Positions 28,717 to 37,231 of a DNA stretch of 41,788 nucleotides are shown piece after piece (the stretch's first letter is position 1; each line of letters opens with the position of its first letter). This DNA comes from M50B91 sp964526665 (GTDB lineage Bacteria; Patescibacteriota; Gracilibacteria; UBA4473): contig CAZGJL010000007.1 in NCBI GenBank assembly GCA_964526665.1, forward strand, positions 1-41,788. Reading direction: 5' to 3'. The position numbers were made by a program, and so were the translations under genes. The notes under the pieces are model-generated. The model was not told the DNA's origin, searched no databases, and saw nothing but the letters and a program-made list of their open reading frames with translations.

Positions 28717-31013
28717 AGGAAAATAATTCCTATATTCTTTCTAACTTTCGAGCGCATCGTTTGAGGAATTCGATTTCGCATTAATTTTATTGGTATTGGT
28801 TTTATTGGAATCTGAGGTTTGAATACTCGAGGATCAAGAAGGGAATAATCGAGTTGGACAAGAAACTCATCAAAAAAGGTTTCATTTATAGAGTCATTTC
28901 CTCCAATTTTTTTTGCTATTTCATGAGAAGAGATTTCTTTTTCGAGTTCTTTAGCCAGCCATTTTTTTAATGGAGCGCTAAAAACACTTGTTCCTCCTCC
29001 ACCAACATTAAAAGGATCGCGATTCAAGGAAACGGTGATACTTTTCTCGGCACCAGAATGATCTTCAACGGTAAGTGTTGCATTAAAGGATTCTTTCACA
29101 TTGAAGTTAAAGTATATGAGGCCAGGATTGTTCCGCGAACTTTCTTCTTCGCAGGTTTTTAATCCCTTTTTTACATTACTCCATTCCCAGTTATCACTTT
29201 CATAATCCCCACAACTATTTCCATCAATTTCCCACTTCCATGACATCAAATCATGCATTCCATCCGGATCAGTGGTTCCGTTTTCTCCATCAAGTCCAGT
29301 CAGGTTTAATGATGTTTCGTATACTTTTTTCCCTCCTTGAACGATTATTTTTGGAATAGGTGAATTATTGTGAGGTATATTTTCTTGTTCTGGAGATCCA
29401 TTGAAATGACGAAAAAAATCTTGAGCAGTATTGGCATCATTGCTTTGAATAGGTCTCGCGATGGATTCATTTGGCAATAGGTTTGGATTTTTAAAACATT
29501 TCCCGCTCCAGTCGTTGGGATGACCCTCAACTCGTGATTGTTCTATTTCAGATAACTCGTCTTTTGCCCAACAAACAAAGTCTTCATTTTGTTCCCAGCT
29601 CGTTCCAGTCCAGATATTTAATTCCAGTGTGCCGCTTGTTTTATTGAGTCCGTTTTTGGAGCTACTTTCCCATGTTTTAATGTGATTATTATGTGTTGAG
29701 GTAGTTTTATTGAGCCACCGAACAGGATCTTCAGAAATTTTTTCACTCAAAAATTGGAGCGTAATTCGGTCATTTATATCAACAATTTCTTTACTACTAG
29801 AAAATAATTCGGTCCCGTTATGTTTTATATTCCACGGAGGAAGTTCTTCATTATCAAGAACATCGGTTATGAGAATTTCTATAAAATCAATGCTATCCAA
29901 TTTGTTTGGAGAAATTTCATCGAAACGCATTGTGAGTTGTTCTGGGAAAACAGGCGTGGAGCTATTTGTTTGGCCTCGAGTATGGGTTGGAGAATTTTCT
30001 TCGTTTCTCCGTGGCCAATATTTTAAAATATTCCAATTCCATATCTCTCCCCAATCAAACCCATTACTCGTTCCTTTTCTCGTATCCTCCCAGAGTGCAG
30101 TGGCAACAACTTCGTCATTTTCATTTACGATTTCAAGAGTTCCTCCACCATCAGGAAGTCCTATTGGACTGGGATTTCCTACGAATCGAAGCGGAAGAGA
30201 TTCATCGTCTGGAAGCCAAACAAAAGCATTTTCATCAAACGTATATGCACTTCCATTGAGTTGTTCCTGTCCAACGAGACCGGTCTCGAGGAGGTTTACA
30301 GTCTGTCCGGAAAGAGATTGTCCCCCGTTAGCGAGAATGAGTGTAGAGAAAGAAACTTCGCTGGTTCCACGTTGCAGTTTCCAGCTTTGCAAGTCTATTG
30401 CATAAGAACTAAAAACCTCTATCTCGAGCCATTCGGGTTCTCCAATAGCTACGGGAGATATTTCGGTAATTTTTACGTCAGTAGGGGGCGATGAAACAAA
30501 GGAACTTCCTGGTAATGGAAGAGCGTTTTCATCTCGAGGCGTTCCCAAAATCCCGTCATTTGAATCTCCTTCAAAAGTTTGCCACAGATTTTCAATCCAC
30601 ATCATGGATCGTCTATCAGGAGAACTTTTTCCGGCGGACCACATTCCAGAAGGGGTTCGTTGTATTTCGTTATTTTCACTATCTTTCAAAATAAGTTCTT
30701 CGCCCGTATTTGCGAGTGATCCAGTATAGAGTTGGTCAGCGTTTATATTTGGTACGGAGCTATCATCAGTTCGTTCAAGGAGAAAAAATCCACCAGCTTC
30801 AATTGTTCCCGAAAGAAGAATATTTGGAGATCCGTCAGCAGAAACAAGGGTCCAATTTTCAATAGAAACGACTTCGGTATTGTCATTAAAAAGCTCAATC
30901 CACTCATCATTTGCAGATGCAGGCGTTCCAGACCATGCAATTTCATTTATTCTTACGGCAGCATGCGTTGTTGCCAGAAGGAAAAAGGAGAATCCTACGA
31001 AAAGATGTTTCAT
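28710..31013 (-). CDS. Secreted lamin-tail-domain protein
   Basis: A 767-residue exported protein. Signal peptide at 1-18 (MKHLFVGFSFFLLATTHA), then a clear lamin-tail domain (VRINEIAWSGTPASANDEWIEL, ENWTLVSADGSPN, GGFFLLERTDD), a second, more divergent copy (VKITEISPVAIGEPEWLEIEV, LQSWKLQRG), and a possible third (MRFDEISPNKLDSIDFIEI). A PKD-like module follows around 575-680 (TDPDGMHDLMSWKWEIDG, NATLTVEDHSGAEKSITVSL). Lamin-tail domains in bacteria occur in surface or released proteins, sometimes with nucleases; no nuclease motif is seen here. The palindrome at 30275-30288 is read as Glu-Thr-Gly-Leu. ATG 31013 is set by the signal peptide. Confidence 0.86.
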   Translation of the reverse strand: MKHLFVGFSFFLLATTHAAVRINEIAWSGTPASANDEWIELFNDNTEVVSIENWTLVSADGSPNILLSGTIEAGGFFLLERTDDSSVPNINADQLYTGSLANTGEELILKDSENNEIQRTPSGMWSAGKSSPDRRSMMWIENLWQTFEGDSNDGILGTPRDENALPLPGSSFVSSPPTDVKITEISPVAIGEPEWLEIEVFSSYAIDLQSWKLQRGTSEVSFSTLILANGGQSLSGQTVNLLETGLVGQEQLNGSAYTFDENAFVWLPDDESLPLRFVGNPSPIGLPDGGGTLEIVNENDEVVATALWEDTRKGTSNGFDWGEIWNWNILKYWPRRNEENSPTHTRGQTNSSTPVFPEQLTMRFDEISPNKLDSIDFIEILITDVLDNEELPPWNIKHNGTELFSSSKEIVDINDRITLQFLSEKISEDPVRWLNKTTSTHNNHIKTWESSSKNGLNKTSGTLELNIWTGTSWEQNEDFVCWAKDELSEIEQSRVEGHPNDWSGKCFKNPNLLPNESIARPIQSNDANTAQDFFRHFNGSPEQENIPHNNSPIPKIIVQGGKKVYETSLNLTGLDGENGTTDPDGMHDLMSWKWEIDGNSCGDYESDNWEWSNVKKGLKTCEEESSRNNPGLIYFNFNVKESFNATLTVEDHSGAEKSITVSLNRDPFNVGGGGTSVFSAPLKKWLAKELEKEISSHEIAKKIGGNDSINETFFDEFLVQLDYSLLDPRVFKPQIPIKPIPIKLMRNRIPQTMRSKVRKNIGIIFLY
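30275..30288. repeat. GAGACCGGTCTC palindrome inside the lamin-tail gene
   Basis: A perfect copy extended by one pair to CGAGACCGGTCTCG (14 bp). Read in the gene as GAG ACC GGT CTC (Glu-Thr-Gly-Leu), between two beta strands of the second lamin-tail copy. Confidence 0.85.
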
Positions 31014-31117
31014 GGAAACAGGTTTTAAGAGAGTTCGGTAACGAAGCAATGATTTGCAGAAAAATAGTTCACGAAATATTCATTTTCAGTAAGAAATTGT
31101 AGCATTTGTAGCTTAGG

Positions 31118-31146
31118 TTGCGATTTTCACAGACTCATGGCACACT
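31118..31146 (+). promoter_or_regulatory. Promoter giving a leaderless murJ mRNA
   Basis: TTGCGA at 31118-31123, a 17-bp spacer, CACACT at 31141-31146 (with TG at 31138-31139), and 6 bases to GTG 31153. Confidence 0.55.
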
Positions 31147-31152
31147 CGGCGC

Positions 31153-32439
31153 GTGAAAAAGATACTTATGTCTGGTGGCGCATTGCTGATGGGATCAGCA
31201 GCGGCGAGTAAATTGCTCGGACTTTTGCGTGATCGTCTTTTGATTTCTTCTTTGCCAGCAGAACAGTTGGATCGTGTGTTTGCGGCGTTTCGTATTCCTG
31301 ATTTTTTCTTTTTCCTCCTTATTGGAGGAACAGTAGCTACACTTCTTTTGCCACGGATGGCAGGACTGAAGGGCAAAGAGAGAACAAAATTTCTGAGTTC
31401 TTTTCTCTGGTTGGTAATGACGGTATTTGGAGTATTCTGTCTGATTGGAGCACTTTTCCCAGACTTTTTTATTCAAATTTTTGCGAGCGGATTTGATTCT
31501 TTGTCACGATCAGAAATGACACAATTGGTTCGATGGCTTTTTGGATCGGTCTGGCTTTTGGCCTGTAGCGCCGTATTTGGTGCAGCTCAACAGGAACAAC
31601 AAAAATTCCTTTCGGTGGCATTGGCACCGGTTTTGTACACGGGAGCTATTTGTATTGGAATTTGGTTTGGAATTGAAAAATATGGACTACAGATAATTGG
31701 TATTGCAGCCGTATTTGGTGCATTGCTACATCTATTTTCAAATTTAATTTCGTATTTTTTTACCGAAGGAAGATTGGGATGGTGGTGGCGAAAACCTATT
31801 GATCGATGGAATAATTTTGCCTCAGATTGTTCTGCGCGAGTAGGAACGAATGCGGCATTTCAGATTAATTTATCAGCGGATGTGTGGATTGCTAGTTTTT
31901 TGGCTACAGGAGCCGTGAGCGCGTATCAGATTGGAACAAACTTAGGAATGGCGCTTTTGTCTATGGTAGGAATTCCTCTTGCCGCAGCCAGTTTCCCGAA
32001 GCTTACGGCCGCACGTGGCGATGTCCCTGTCCAAAAAAAGATACTTCGAGACTCTCTTGCTTGGGTATTTCTTGCCACGATTCCCGCAGCATTAGTGGGA
32101 GCGATTTGGGCAGAATTTTGGTTGGTATTTTTATTTGATGCGAGTGGGGAGTTATTGCGTCTGGGGACATGGATTTTTCAAATCGTAGTATTGTCTTTGC
32201 CGGCAGCATGCGCGATCCCTATTTTATCACGAATATTTCTTGCCAACGATGATGTGAAGACGCCTCTTCGCGTAACCATCATTTCGCTCTCTATTGCCAC
32301 TGCTGTAGCGGCATTTTTGGCATTGATAGTTTTACCAAAAGATATTGCCGTATTAGGACTGGGTGTGGGGACATTTATTGCGAATGTTTTGAGCGCCCTT
32401 CTTTTTTGGCACGCAATACATAAACATATGAAAGAATGA
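31153..32439 (+). CDS. murJ: Lipid II flippase MurJ (MviN family)
   Basis: A 428-residue multi-pass membrane protein that flips lipid II across the membrane. Seen: the MviN opening GSAAASKLLGLLRDRLLISSL, AFRIPDFFFFLLIGGTVATLLLP, a long run of alternating hydrophobic segments, and the later VSAYQIGTNLGMALLSMVGIPLAAASFPKLTAA block. Family members usually have about 500 residues and 14 helices, so this copy is short and may have about 12. GTG start, supported by promoter spacing. The stop overlaps the start of the pseudouridine synthase gene (ATGA). Confidence 0.9.
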   Translation: MKKILMSGGALLMGSAAASKLLGLLRDRLLISSLPAEQLDRVFAAFRIPDFFFFLLIGGTVATLLLPRMAGLKGKERTKFLSSFLWLVMTVFGVFCLIGALFPDFFIQIFASGFDSLSRSEMTQLVRWLFGSVWLLACSAVFGAAQQEQQKFLSVALAPVLYTGAICIGIWFGIEKYGLQIIGIAAVFGALLHLFSNLISYFFTEGRLGWWWRKPIDRWNNFASDCSARVGTNAAFQINLSADVWIASFLATGAVSAYQIGTNLGMALLSMVGIPLAAASFPKLTAARGDVPVQKKILRDSLAWVFLATIPAALVGAIWAEFWLVFLFDASGELLRLGTWIFQIVVLSLPAACAIPILSRIFLANDDVKTPLRVTIISLSIATAVAAFLALIVLPKDIAVLGLGVGTFIANVLSALLFWHAIHKHMKE

Positions 32440-33347
32440 AAGAACTCACATTTACCATTTCTCAAAAACACGAAGGAAAACGTCTCGATACGTTAGCGGC
32501 TGAATTGGTGCCAGCATTTTCTCGTTCGCGTTGGCAAAAAGCGGGAGTGTTTCTTCGTAATGAAAAAAAAGCTTCTTACAAAGCAAAAGCGGTTTCGGGT
32601 GATACGTGGAGTATATCTTGTGAACCAGTATGTGGATTGCCACCTCAATTAGAGGCATGGGATTTTCCTCTCAAAATATTAGCAGAGTCAAAATCATGGC
32701 TAGCCATTGAAAAACCAATTGATGTTTCTATACATCCATCAGCATCTGATCCAGATCAGCACACGATTATAAATGCAATTGTTCATCAATTTCCTGCCTG
32801 GAAAAAGGCATTTCCAGGTGAACCGCTGCGACCAGGAGTAGTACATCGTTTGGACAAACCAACATCGGGAGTTTTGCTTGTAGCTCGCACGGATGCAGCA
32901 TTGCGATATTTTCAAGATCACTGGAAAGAAACAGAAAAATGGTATCGAGCAGTCGTAAATGGAAAACCACCACAATCTGGACGGGTTGAGGCAGCGATTG
33001 CGAGAGACTTCAAGAATCGTACTAAAATGGCAGTTTCTGCAGGAGAAAGCGCAAAGGATGCAGAAAGTTATTTTGAACGTGATGCGGTTTCTCCGTACGG
33101 AAGAGGTTCCTTGCTTCGGGTACGTATCCCAACAGGTCGCACACATCAGATTCGTGTACACCTTTCTGCTATTGGGTTCCCAATATTAGGAGACCTGAAA
33201 TATGGAGGAGAAAAGGAAGAGCGACTCTTGCTTCACGCAGAAACCTTAACGTTTCCAGATCCAGATAAAAATGGTGAAATGCGTACGGTAAAGTGTCCTG
33301 TGCCAGATATTTTCTTCAAACAGTTTCCTGAATTCGTAATTAATTGA
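32436..33347 (+). CDS. RluD-type pseudouridine synthase with S4 domain
   Basis: A 303-residue enzyme converting uridine to pseudouridine in rRNA. Seen: an N-terminal S4 RNA-binding domain (KRLDTLAAELVPAFSRSRWQKAGVFL), the catalytic motif HRLDKPTSG at 137-145 with Asp140, a WYRAVVNGKPPQSG strand and the C-terminal RVRIPTGRTHQIRVHLSAIGFPILGDLKYGG. Complete by length. Which rRNA positions it modifies cannot be decided from the sequence. It overlaps murJ by 4 bases. Confidence 0.94.
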   Translation: MKELTFTISQKHEGKRLDTLAAELVPAFSRSRWQKAGVFLRNEKKASYKAKAVSGDTWSISCEPVCGLPPQLEAWDFPLKILAESKSWLAIEKPIDVSIHPSASDPDQHTIINAIVHQFPAWKKAFPGEPLRPGVVHRLDKPTSGVLLVARTDAALRYFQDHWKETEKWYRAVVNGKPPQSGRVEAAIARDFKNRTKMAVSAGESAKDAESYFERDAVSPYGRGSLLRVRIPTGRTHQIRVHLSAIGFPILGDLKYGGEKEERLLLHAETLTFPDPDKNGEMRTVKCPVPDIFFKQFPEFVIN

Positions 33348-33391
33348 CTTGTATGAAAATTATATTAAAATGCATAATATCTGCATATATT
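33344..33391 (+). promoter_or_regulatory. Two candidate promoters of the 33399 gene
   Basis: TTGACT (33344-33349), 16 bp, TAAAAT (33366-33371) would give a leader of about 20 nt. A second -10-like TATATT (33386-33391), 7 bases before the ATG, would give a leaderless mRNA. Confidence 0.45.
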
Positions 33392-33398
33392 AATAATT

Positions 33399-33848
33399 AT
33401 GACAATTGAGGGTGAACAGAAACGATCATTTCTTTTATCGGAAATAGATGTTTTCCAAAATTGGAATGTTTTTGAGGAGGGAATAAATACATCGGAAACA
33501 ATAAAACAGATTATTGAGAAAACGGAATTACTTGATCTCTATAAATTTATGCAACAAGAATATTATAAGTTTTGTGTCATGAGCCCAAGAAAAGAAGAAA
33601 TGGATGAAAAATTAATAGAAAATAATCTATTGGAAGGGAATGAAGAATTTATATATTTAAAAAGTTTTTTTGAGTCATGGAGTCGGTTAAAACAATATGT
33701 AGTAAAAGAGGAAATAGTAGTTGTTATTGATTCAGAAAAACCAATTCAAGATCAAAGTTTAATAATACAATTATTTCTAATATTAATGGAGAAGGTGGCA
33801 GCGTTTTATGTTCAAAAGCAGGAGCAAGAGAAGACGATTCCTGTTTGA
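33399..33848 (+). CDS. Small protein of unknown function
   Basis: A 149-residue protein, not recognised. It is predicted helical and acidic, with a VVVIDSEKP strand near 107-115 followed by a hydrophobic helix SLIIQLFLILMEKVAAFYV that could touch a membrane. Codon use is more AT-rich than in its neighbours. It lies between the pseudouridine synthase and engB genes, with its own promoter candidates and no ribosome binding site. Confidence 0.7.
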   Translation: MTIEGEQKRSFLLSEIDVFQNWNVFEEGINTSETIKQIIEKTELLDLYKFMQQEYYKFCVMSPRKEEMDEKLIENNLLEGNEEFIYLKSFFESWSRLKQYVVKEEIVVVIDSEKPIQDQSLIIQLFLILMEKVAAFYVQKQEQEKTIPV

Positions 33849-33905
33849 ATTTGAGAAACACATTTTTCTGGGTAGTATGCGAGTGAAGTTAAATTTTTTG
33901 TTTCA

Positions 33906-34499
33906 ATGAGCATTAATAAATCCGTATTCGTGAAATCAAGTTTATCAGTCAAAGAATGTCCTTTGGCGAAATATGCAGAATATGCGTTTATTGGACGTTC
34001 GAATGTAGGGAAATCTTCTCTTATTAACACGCTGACAAACCAAAAGGAGTTAGCCAAAACTTCTTCAACGCCAGGGAAAACGCAAATGATCAACCATTTT
34101 CTGATTGATAATAGTTGGTACTTAGTGGACTTGCCGGGATATGGGTTTGCGAAGGCGGGGAAAAGCGATTTGCACCAGTTTAATGAAATGATTTTGCAGT
34201 ATATTGAACGTCGAAAAAACCTCGACCATCTTTTTGTGCTCGTTGATATTCGGCATACACCACAGGCCAATGATCTTGAGTTTATGTCTTGGCTCGTGCG
34301 TCACGAGGTTGCTTTTTCTATGATTTTTACCAAGTCAGATAAATTGTCTAAGAGTAAAATTCAGCAGAGCGTACAAAAATATCAAAAAGAAGTATTGAAT
34401 TACCTTTCTGAAATGCCGAATTATTTCATTACTTCAGCCCAACAGAAATTAGGGAAGGAGGTGTTGGTGGAGTTTATCGAAGGGATGAATAGAGGGTAG
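33906..34499 (+). CDS. engB: Ribosome biogenesis GTPase EngB (YsxC/YihA)
   Basis: A 197-residue single G-domain protein acting in late 50S assembly. Seen: G1 GRSNVGKSS at 30-38, G2 SSTPGKTQ at 53-60, G3 DLPGYGFAK at 75-83, G4 TKSDK, and the G5-like ITSAQQKLG. The opening SVKECP...EYAFIGRSNVGKSSLIN is characteristic. Standard length. No Shine-Dalgarno sequence. Confidence 0.96.
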   Translation: MSINKSVFVKSSLSVKECPLAKYAEYAFIGRSNVGKSSLINTLTNQKELAKTSSTPGKTQMINHFLIDNSWYLVDLPGYGFAKAGKSDLHQFNEMILQYIERRKNLDHLFVLVDIRHTPQANDLEFMSWLVRHEVAFSMIFTKSDKLSKSKIQQSVQKYQKEVLNYLSEMPNYFITSAQQKLGKEVLVEFIEGMNRG

Positions 34500-34507
34500 G
34501 GGGTGAT

Positions 34508-34534
34508 GTTCTTTTTTGCCCGCAAAAAAAGAAC
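34508..34534. terminator. Hairpin after engB
   Basis: GTTCTTTTTT, a GCCCGC-type loop, then AAAAAAGAAC: a 10-bp AT-rich stem. It may end the engB transcript, but the strong T run lies in the stem rather than after it. The rest of the gap to 34696 holds only short inverted repeats (for example GTTTGC/GCAAAC at about 34555-34568). Confidence 0.5.
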
Positions 34535-34696
34535 CAAAAAAGCTCGTTGCGGTTGTTTGCTTGCAAACGAAATATCCTCGTTCATTAAACAGCCTTTGGC
34601 AGTTTAAGCATTCACTTTGAATAATCGTTTTTTGCCACGCTCACAAATGCAACTTTTAAATTTGAATTAAGTTTATTTTCAGGAGAAACTAAAGAC

Positions 34697-35230
34697 ATGA
34701 AACCATTTAAAATTCTTTCTTCAGAAATGTTTGTAGATGAGCCTTATTGTCGTATCGAAAAACAACGAATATCTTTACCAGATGGAACAGAAACGAATTG
34801 GTTTATTCGTCATTCGGGGCCAGCAGTAGTAATTATTCCGCAGTTAAAATCAGGAGAAGTGTATCTCCAAAAAACATACAAGCATGGATGCGGAAAAATA
34901 ATTGTAGAGTTTCCAGCGGGATTAGTTGATGAGGGAGAAGATACGATTGAGTCTGCTATGCGAGAACTTAAGGAGGAGACCGGTCTCGTTGCAGAAGAGA
35001 TGGTTCTCTTGGGGCAATGTGCGGCAGATGCGACAGGAAGTAATATGACGTATTATTTTTTTCTTGCGAAAAACTGTGAAAAAGTTTCCGAGCCGAAATT
35101 AGATGCGGCGGAACAGATTGAAGAGTTCATAGTTGCGAATTTGGCTATGGTTCAAGAAGAATTTTTGCATGGTGAATACGAGACAACAGCTTCGAGTTTA
35201 TCGGCATTAGGGATGGTTTTAGGGAAATAA
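34697..35230 (+). CDS. NUDIX hydrolase (ADP-ribose pyrophosphatase type)
   Basis: A 177-residue hydrolase of nucleoside diphosphate derivatives. The NUDIX box is complete: GLVDEGEDTIESAMRELKEETGL (described here by its Gx5Ex7REUxEExGU plan; catalytic Glu pairs in REL and EE). The PAVVIIPQLKSGEVYLQKTYKHG strand and VEFPAGLVDEGED entry resemble ADP-ribose pyrophosphatases, which often follow the PAG consensus. It has one of the rare Shine-Dalgarno sequences (AGGAGA at 34681-34686, 10 bases before ATG). The EETGL part of the box is encoded by the palindrome GAGACCGGTCTC. Confidence 0.93.
   Translation: MKPFKILSSEMFVDEPYCRIEKQRISLPDGTETNWFIRHSGPAVVIIPQLKSGEVYLQKTYKHGCGKIIVEFPAGLVDEGEDTIESAMRELKEETGLVAEEMVLLGQCAADATGSNMTYYFFLAKNCEKVSEPKLDAAEQIEEFIVANLAMVQEEFLHGEYETTASSLSALGMVLGK
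34976..34987. repeat. GAGACCGGTCTC palindrome within the NUDIX box
   Basis: A perfect copy, encoding Glu-Thr-Gly-Leu of the catalytic box. This tetrapeptide is common in NUDIX proteins, so the copy may be due to codon choice rather than insertion. Confidence 0.7.
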
Positions 35231-35232
35231 AT

Positions 35233-35260
35233 TTGACTTAACATAGAATCCGAATACATT
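35233..35260 (+). promoter_or_regulatory. Promoter of the rplJ-rplL operon
   Basis: TTGACT at 35233-35238, a 16-bp spacer and TACATT at 35255-35260. It begins 2 bases after the NUDIX stop. Expected +1 near 35267, giving a leader of about 155 nt. Confidence 0.65.
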
Positions 35261-35266
35261 TCCCAT

Positions 35267-35411
35267 GGTCGAAGACAGTAAGCAGTTCCTTGTGGACGTA
35301 AGGCTCGCTAGAGGCAAACACATTGAGGAGCGGCACGCCAAAGAATTAGGCGTTATGTAAGACCGCTTCACCCAATACGTTTTCTCAAGTCTTCGATCGA
35401 AGACTTTTTTT
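35267..35411 (+). promoter_or_regulatory. L10 leader with terminator/antiterminator switch
   Basis: This leader precedes rplJ-rplL. At its end, AAGTCTTCGA (35387-35396) and TCGAAGACTT (35397-35406) form a perfect 20-base palindrome running into T7, an intrinsic terminator 13 bases before rplJ. Near its 5' end, GGTCGAAGAC (35267-35276) is complementary to GTCTTCGATC (35389-35398), with one G-U, and would prevent the terminator. The GAAGACAGTA segment resembles the ribosomal L10-leader motif where L10(L12)4 binds (family knowledge). Inference: free L10 stabilises the termination fold and so represses its own operon. Confidence 0.75.
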
Positions 35412-35423
35412 CTAATTAATAGC

Positions 35424-35969
35424 ATGGCTACTTCAAAACAGAAGAAATCCGGACAGCTAGCAGCCCTTTTGGAGAAATTCCAAAACGCGCAGGGAGTTGC
35501 ATTCGTTCGGTTTGACCAAGCGACAGTGGAAGAGGTCCAGATAGTTCGACGAGCACTTCGTGCCGAAGGTATGTCATATACCGTTATCAAAAAAACTTTG
35601 ATGGCGTTGGCAGCCAAGGAGACGGGGCTTGGAGAATTTTCAGCAAACGATCTTACGGGTTCAGTTGCCGTTATTGTATCAGCTACTGATGCAGTGCAAC
35701 CAGCTCAAGAGATCAAAAAATTGAAAGAAGAATACTTCGACAAAAAAGAGGAGTTTTCAAAATTTGATTTTGCTGGAGCATTGTTCGAGGGAAAATTCCT
35801 CGACGCAGCAGCTACTGCACAATTTGCAGACACATGTACTCGCGAGGAGTCATTCGCAAAAATCGTTGGTATGTTGCAATCTGGTCCACAGAAACTTCAC
35901 TCAGTGTTCAACTCTGGGTTCTCAAAACTTTATAACGTTATGGAGAACGCAGAAAAATTCGCGCAATAA
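35424..35969 (+). CDS. rplJ: Large-subunit ribosomal protein uL10
   Basis: A 181-residue ribosomal stalk base protein that binds 23S rRNA and carries L7/L12 dimers. Seen: the N-terminal AALLEKFQNAQGVAFVRFDQATVEEVQIVRRALRAEG, YTVIKKTLMALA, the LTGSVAVIVSATDAVQPAQEIKKL strand-helix, and a C-terminal helix for L7/L12 (FNSGFSKLYNVMENAEKFAQ). Normal length. Preceded by the regulatory leader; rplL follows after 27 bases. Confidence 0.96.
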   Translation: MATSKQKKSGQLAALLEKFQNAQGVAFVRFDQATVEEVQIVRRALRAEGMSYTVIKKTLMALAAKETGLGEFSANDLTGSVAVIVSATDAVQPAQEIKKLKEEYFDKKEEFSKFDFAGALFEGKFLDAAATAQFADTCTREESFAKIVGMLQSGPQKLHSVFNSGFSKLYNVMENAEKFAQ

Positions 35970-35996
35970 TTTTATTTCCCTTTTATCATTTCAAAA

Positions 35997-36395
35997 ATGA
36001 CAGACGAAAAAACCGTAATCAAGCTTGCAAAAAACGAGCAAGCAGTAGTAGACGCAATTGAAAAATTGACAGTTGTGGAAGCTAACAACGTGGCTAAATA
36101 CTTCGAAGAGGAGTACGGAATCACAGCAGCAGCACCAGTTGCAGTTGCAGCAGCAGGAGCACCAGCAGAAGATGCAGTGGAGGAGAAATCTTCATTCAAC
36201 GTTGTATTGAAAGACGCCGGAGGACAGAAAATCGCTGTTATCAAAGTAGTACGCGAGATCACAGGTCTTGGACTTGGTGAAGCAAAAGCTTTGGCTGATA
36301 ACGGAGGAACAATCAAAGAGAACGTTAAGAAAGACGAGGCAGAAGAGATGAAAGCAAAATTTGTTGAAGCTGGAGCTACTGTTGAGCTTGAGTAA
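35997..36395 (+). CDS. rplL: Large-subunit ribosomal protein bL12 (L7/L12)
   Basis: A 132-residue stalk protein that recruits translation GTPases. Seen: an N-terminal dimerisation domain (VVDAIEKLTVVEANNVAKYFEEEYGI), an Ala/Pro hinge (AAAPVAVAAAGAPAEDAVEEK), and the C-terminal factor-binding domain FNVVLKDAGGQKIAVIKVVREITGLGLGEAKALAD with the conserved Lys residues. Ends the operon before a UUCG-loop terminator. Confidence 0.97.
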   Translation: MTDEKTVIKLAKNEQAVVDAIEKLTVVEANNVAKYFEEEYGITAAAPVAVAAAGAPAEDAVEEKSSFNVVLKDAGGQKIAVIKVVREITGLGLGEAKALADNGGTIKENVKKDEAEEMKAKFVEAGATVELE

Positions 36396-36421
36396 TTTCA
36401 ACCGGAGGAGCACGAAAAAAG

Positions 36422-36446
36422 AAAATCCGCTTCGGCGGATTTTTTG
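36422..36446 (+). terminator. Terminator of the rplJ-rplL operon
   Basis: AAAATCCGC (36422-36430), a TTCG tetraloop, then GCGGATTTT (36435-36443) and more T. It also lies just after the end of the convergent gene at 36451. Confidence 0.93.
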
Positions 36447-36450
36447 TTAT

Positions 36451-37176
36451 TTAAACAACGACTTTTGTTTCGAGCAGTTTTTTAAATACATCCTCTTTCT
36501 TTGTTCGTTCTTCATCATCTTGTTCTTTTATTATTGCTCGATAAGTTTTTTTTGTCTTTCTGTATACTTTGAAAAATTTAAGAAATTCTTTTTCATCCCA
36601 AAATGCCCATACAGGAAAGGCCCATGATCCGATCAATGGGACTCCATTCATAGCAGATTTAAGTACTTTGTGTTTTACCTTATCTTTTCTCCAAATAACA
36701 TAAGGCATAATGACCATTCCAATTAATTTTGAAATATATAGAGCGAGGGTTTGTGATTTGAGTAAGTTTTCTAAAGGAATTTCGCCTCTAAAAACACCAA
36801 AGACAAGTTCTTTTATTTCTTCTGTTTCCATAAGACCACTTATTGCCAAAGCCCATGTTGCACCAGCACCCACAGTGGCATCAAGAAACATTATTTTAAA
36901 TATTTTTTGTACAGATTCTTTATTGAGAGAGGTTTGAATTATTTCTATTTTTTCTTTATCCAATAGATTCCATTCTTCTGTTTTTGAAAGGATAGAGAGA
37001 AACTCTTCAGTATTTAATACCTTATCTTCAAGAGAGGTTTTTATCGTATGAGAAATGTCATTTATTCCTTCGACATAATCTAATTCTACTAAATTTGCAT
37101 CCATCTCGACCATTTCCATTGAAGGCAAGATAAAATGTTTTAAAGAAAATGCAAGAATTTGTATTAATATTTTCAA
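36451..37176 (-). CDS. Membrane protein of unknown function
   Basis: A 241-residue protein, not recognised. An acidic, helical N-terminal region (about 20-95) precedes hydrophobic segments near ATVGAGATWALAISGLM, LALYISKLIGMVIMPYVIW and GVPLIGSWAFPVWAFW; the C-terminus is strongly charged (KTYRAIIKEQDDEERTKKED). A TTG start at 37176 is preferred because AGAGGA lies 8 bases upstream (37185-37190); an ATG 19 codons later is the alternative. Divergent from the 37232 gene, with only 55 bases between starts. Confidence 0.72.
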   Translation of the reverse strand: MKILIQILAFSLKHFILPSMEMVEMDANLVELDYVEGINDISHTIKTSLEDKVLNTEEFLSILSKTEEWNLLDKEKIEIIQTSLNKESVQKIFKIMFLDATVGAGATWALAISGLMETEEIKELVFGVFRGEIPLENLLKSQTLALYISKLIGMVIMPYVIWRKDKVKHKVLKSAMNGVPLIGSWAFPVWAFWDEKEFLKFFKVYRKTKKTYRAIIKEQDDEERTKKEDVFKKLLETKVVV

Positions 37177-37196
37177 AAAAGAAATCCTCTATTTTT

Positions 37197-37226
37197 TTGA
37201 TTTTTATTACTTATTAATGCTAGGAT
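37197..37226 (+). promoter_or_regulatory. Promoter giving a leaderless mRNA for the 37232 gene
   Basis: TTGATT at 37197-37202, an 18-bp spacer, extended -10 TGCTAGGAT at 37218-37226, and 5 bases to ATG 37232. It overlaps the ribosome-binding region of the divergent gene. Confidence 0.6.
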
Positions 37227-37231
37227 TCATC

